64,000 bases of DNA, taken from contig OZ245872.1 in assembly GCA_965229345.1 (NCBI GenBank), positions 682,001 to 746,000 of the forward strand, read 5' to 3'. The notes under the pieces are model-generated. The model was not told the origin of the DNA. It was given only the letters and a program-made list of their open reading frames with translations, and made no database searches. This DNA comes from PBB1 sp965229345. GTDB taxonomy: Bacteria; Pseudomonadota; Gammaproteobacteria; Burkholderiales; Burkholderiaceae_C. Position 1 is the first letter of the stretch; every line of letters starts with the position of its first letter. The translations under genes were made by a program, and so were the position numbers. Of this stretch, positions 62,435 to 64,000 are shown piece by piece.

Positions 62435-63046
62435 TCAGCTGCGGCCGCCCAGCCCGTCGAAGCAGGTCGACAGCAGCAGCTCGATGATGCGTTCGTCGGA
62501 ATGCTGGCCCGACAGTTTCAGCACGCCCAGCACCGGATCGCAGGCCCGCGCGAACAGCGTGTAGAGCACCACCTCCGGTGGCAGCTGGGGGTTGAGGTGG
62601 CCGGCGGCCTGGGCGGCGACGATCCAGGCACCCAGCTTGTCGCTGACCTCCATCAGCCGCTGCAGGTAGCCCGCATCGTTGGCCAACGCCGCGCGCAACG
62701 ACGAGTTCTGCGCCGGCAGCGACGGCATCTCGCCGGCCAGCTGCACCTGCATCGACCAGCGGGCCACGGCCCGCAGGTGGTCGATCGCGCGGGCGGTGGG
62801 GTGCGAGTCGAGTGTCGCGACGAAGGCCAGCGCCCGGTCGAGCAAGCGCACCATCGCGGCGGCGGCCAGCGCTTCCTTCGATGCGAAGTGCTTGTACAGG
62901 CTGGCCTTGGCGATCCCGACATCGGCCGCGACCTCGTCGACGGTCATCAGGTCGTAGCCCTTTTCGGCCAGCAGGCGGTTCACCGAGGCAACGATCGCGT
63001 CTTCGCGCGCGCGAAGCATCTGTTCCTTGAACGAGGTGCGGGGCAT
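62435..63046 (-). CDS. TetR/AcrR-family transcriptional regulator
   Basis: The 203-residue repressor-type protein has an N-terminal helix-turn-helix (IVASVNRLLAEKGYDLMTVD, then EVAADVGIAKASLYKHFASK, residues about 18-62) and an all-helical ligand-binding C-terminal part. I chose the ATG at 63046, which gives the normal short leader before the DNA-binding domain; the longer frame runs into the intergenic region. It is divergent from paiB with 124 bp between starts. A short palindrome lies 20 bp upstream, suggesting autoregulation and joint control of paiB. Confidence 0.9.
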   Translation of the reverse strand: MPRTSFKEQMLRAREDAIVASVNRLLAEKGYDLMTVDEVAADVGIAKASLYKHFASKEALAAAAMVRLLDRALAFVATLDSHPTARAIDHLRAVARWSMQVQLAGEMPSLPAQNSSLRAALANDAGYLQRLMEVSDKLGAWIVAAQAAGHLNPQLPPEVVLYTLFARACDPVLGVLKLSGQHSDERIIELLLSTCFDGLGGRS

Positions 63047-63065
63047 CTTCAAAGTGTAGAGGCCC

Positions 63066-63077
63066 GTGGTTGACCAC
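63066..63077. promoter_or_regulatory. candidate TetR operator
   Basis: GTGGTTGACCAC has perfect 5-bp arms around a TG centre. It lies 20 bp before the tetR start codon in the divergent tetR/paiB region. Confidence 0.4.
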
Positions 63078-63120
63078 ACCTGCGCTGCGAGCGATGGGGC
63101 AGCAAGACCTTGAGAGCCGA

Positions 63121-63148
63121 TCCGATCGGTGCTGGTTCTACGATCGGA
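63121..63148. promoter_or_regulatory. inverted repeat upstream of paiB
   Basis: TCCGATC and GATCGGA are perfect 7-bp arms separated by 14 bp, ending 22 bp before the paiB ATG. It could be an operator or an mRNA hairpin near the ribosome-binding site. Confidence 0.35.
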
Positions 63149-63170
63149 GGTTCTGGTTCGTCGCCTCGTC

Positions 63171-63830
63171 ATGTACCTGCCCTCCCATTTCGAAGAGTCT
63201 CGCGTCGAGGTGCTGCATCAGCTGATGCACACTCACCCGCTGGGCTTGCTGATCACGCAGTCGAGGCCCGATGCCGACGGTGCGCCGGCACCCATCGAGT
63301 CCAATGCGCTGCCGTTTCACCTCGACACCGCCCGCGGCCCGCACGGCACGCTGGTGGCCCATGTGGCACGTGCCAACCCGGTGTGGCGCGAGGCCCGCAC
63401 CGATGCCGAGGTGCTGGTCGTCTTCCAGGGGCCGCAGGCCTACATCTCGCCAGGCTGGTACGCGACCAAGGTCGAGACCGGCAAGGTGGTGCCGACCTGG
63501 AACTACGTGCTGGTCGAGGCGCGCGGCCGGCTGACCGTGCGCGACGACGCGGCCTGGGTGCATGCGCTGGTGTCGAGCCTGACCGACCTGCACGAGGCCT
63601 CCCGCCCGGCGCCGTGGAAGGTCACCGATGCGCCGGCCGACTACATCGCAGCGACCCAGCGCGCGATCGTCGGCATCGAAATCGAGCTGACCTCGCTGAA
63701 AGGCAAGTGGAAGGTCAGCCAGAACCGCTCGCCGGCCGACCGTGCCGGTGTGGTCCAGGGACTGACGTCCGTCGGCCGCGCAGACGCGGCGACACTGGTC
63801 GATGCGCACGGCCCGAAGCCTTCGACCTGA
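63171..63830 (+). CDS. PaiB-like FMN-binding split-barrel protein
   Basis: The 219-residue protein belongs to the PaiB/FMN-binding-2 family, first described as a negative regulator of sporulation and protease genes in Bacillus. It starts with the hallmark MYLPSHFEESRVEVLHQLM. It contains the flavin-pocket blocks AHVARANPVW near residue 65 and YISPGWYATK followed by VPTWNYVLVEARG near 100. In proteobacteria it is more likely a flavin- or haem-binding enzyme than a repressor. It is divergent from the TetR gene, its likely regulator. Confidence 0.9.
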   Translation: MYLPSHFEESRVEVLHQLMHTHPLGLLITQSRPDADGAPAPIESNALPFHLDTARGPHGTLVAHVARANPVWREARTDAEVLVVFQGPQAYISPGWYATKVETGKVVPTWNYVLVEARGRLTVRDDAAWVHALVSSLTDLHEASRPAPWKVTDAPADYIAATQRAIVGIEIELTSLKGKWKVSQNRSPADRAGVVQGLTSVGRADAATLVDAHGPKPST

Positions 63831-63840
63831 ACCCGTTTCG

Positions 63841-64000
63841 ATGATGAAGCTCCTGACCCTGACCCTCGCCGGCCTGATCGCCACCGCCACCTTTGCCCCC
63901 GCGGCCCATGCGGCGCCGCCCTTCGAGGACACGCTGGCCCAGCGCCTGCAGGCCTGCACCGCGTGCCACGGTGAGCAGGGCCGCGCTACTTCAAGCGGCT
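63841..64000 (+). CDS. cytochrome c, N-terminal part
   Basis: The gene runs off the window after 53 codons. The start is ATG at 63841 (or the next ATG at 63844). A signal peptide (LLTLTLAGLIATATFAPAAH, cut after AHA) leads to the haem-attachment motif CTACHG near residue 39, so the mature protein is a periplasmic class I cytochrome c. It lies 10 bp after paiB and may be cotranscribed. The number of haem domains and the partner cannot be told. Confidence 0.85.
   Translation, partial: MMKLLTLTLAGLIATATFAPAAHAAPPFEDTLAQRLQACTACHGEQGRATSSG

Overview
The window is 64 kb of high-GC, gene-dense chromosome with strong G/C at third codon positions. Its gene content points to a betaproteobacterium of the order Burkholderiales, probably a Leptothrix/Rubrivivax/Ideonella-type lineage. 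The pointers are the ferrooxidans-type gshA, the torF-glnK-amtB cluster, the apaG/mltA neighbourhood, a MetH lacking its homocysteine domain, and an atpIBEFHAGDC operon followed by hemE-priA. The lineage is inferred from family knowledge; no search was run. I saw no prophage, integron, CRISPR array, rRNA or tRNA. The window is mainly core chromosome.

Layout. 0-2.4 kb: the end of a type IV pilin accessory gene and a PglL/Wzy_C-type O-linked ligase. 2.4-7.1 kb: moaC, a BepA-like M48 protease, a small membrane protein, a yybP-ykoY (Mn2+) riboswitch in front of a TerC/Alx exporter, and a SWIB protein with a histone-H1-like tail. 7.2-10.1 kb: an SAH riboswitch and the C-terminal-type metH. 10.2-14.7 kb: yifB/comM, then torF-glnK-amtB behind a sigma-54 promoter and an NtrC-like site. 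14.8-19.2 kb: gshA, kup, gshB. 19.2-26.3 kb: an RluA-type pseudouridine synthase coupled to trhO, uup, an unrecognised gene, and a GNAT / aldose epimerase / SMP-30 run. 26.3-33.7 kb: the complete F1Fo ATP synthase operon with promoter and terminator. 33.8-39.0 kb: two TPM-domain proteins with LemA, a DHH phosphoesterase, cysK and hemE. 39.0-39.4 kb: an AT-rich gap with DnaA boxes in front of priA. 41.5-48.4 kb: a 54-residue rubredoxin, katG, sppA and rep. 48.7-56.7 kb: trpE, apaG, a large membrane protein of the so-called site-specific recombinase family, mltA with a tiny divergent membrane ORF, a fused membrane/spermidine-synthase protein and an NTF2-like protein. 57-64 kb: cynS, a DksA-like protein, an MgtC/DUF4010 membrane protein, a beta-CASP nuclease, a SEC-C protein, a phosphoesterase, a TetR regulator, PaiB and the start of a cytochrome c.

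The regulatory sequence stands out. Two riboswitches can be matched base by base, and a sigma-54/NtrC arrangement explains why a porin travels with the ammonium channel. There are plausible operators upstream of katG (OxyR-like), cynS and the tetR/paiB pair. The best candidate for something undescribed is a ~320-bp repeat present twice, in opposite orientation (48363-48682 and 56758-57072). Each copy is two back-to-back long hairpins. The hairpin arms differ in sequence while staying palindromic, and the inner motifs are conserved in all four hairpins. The second most interesting region is the AT-rich DnaA-box cluster between hemE and priA.
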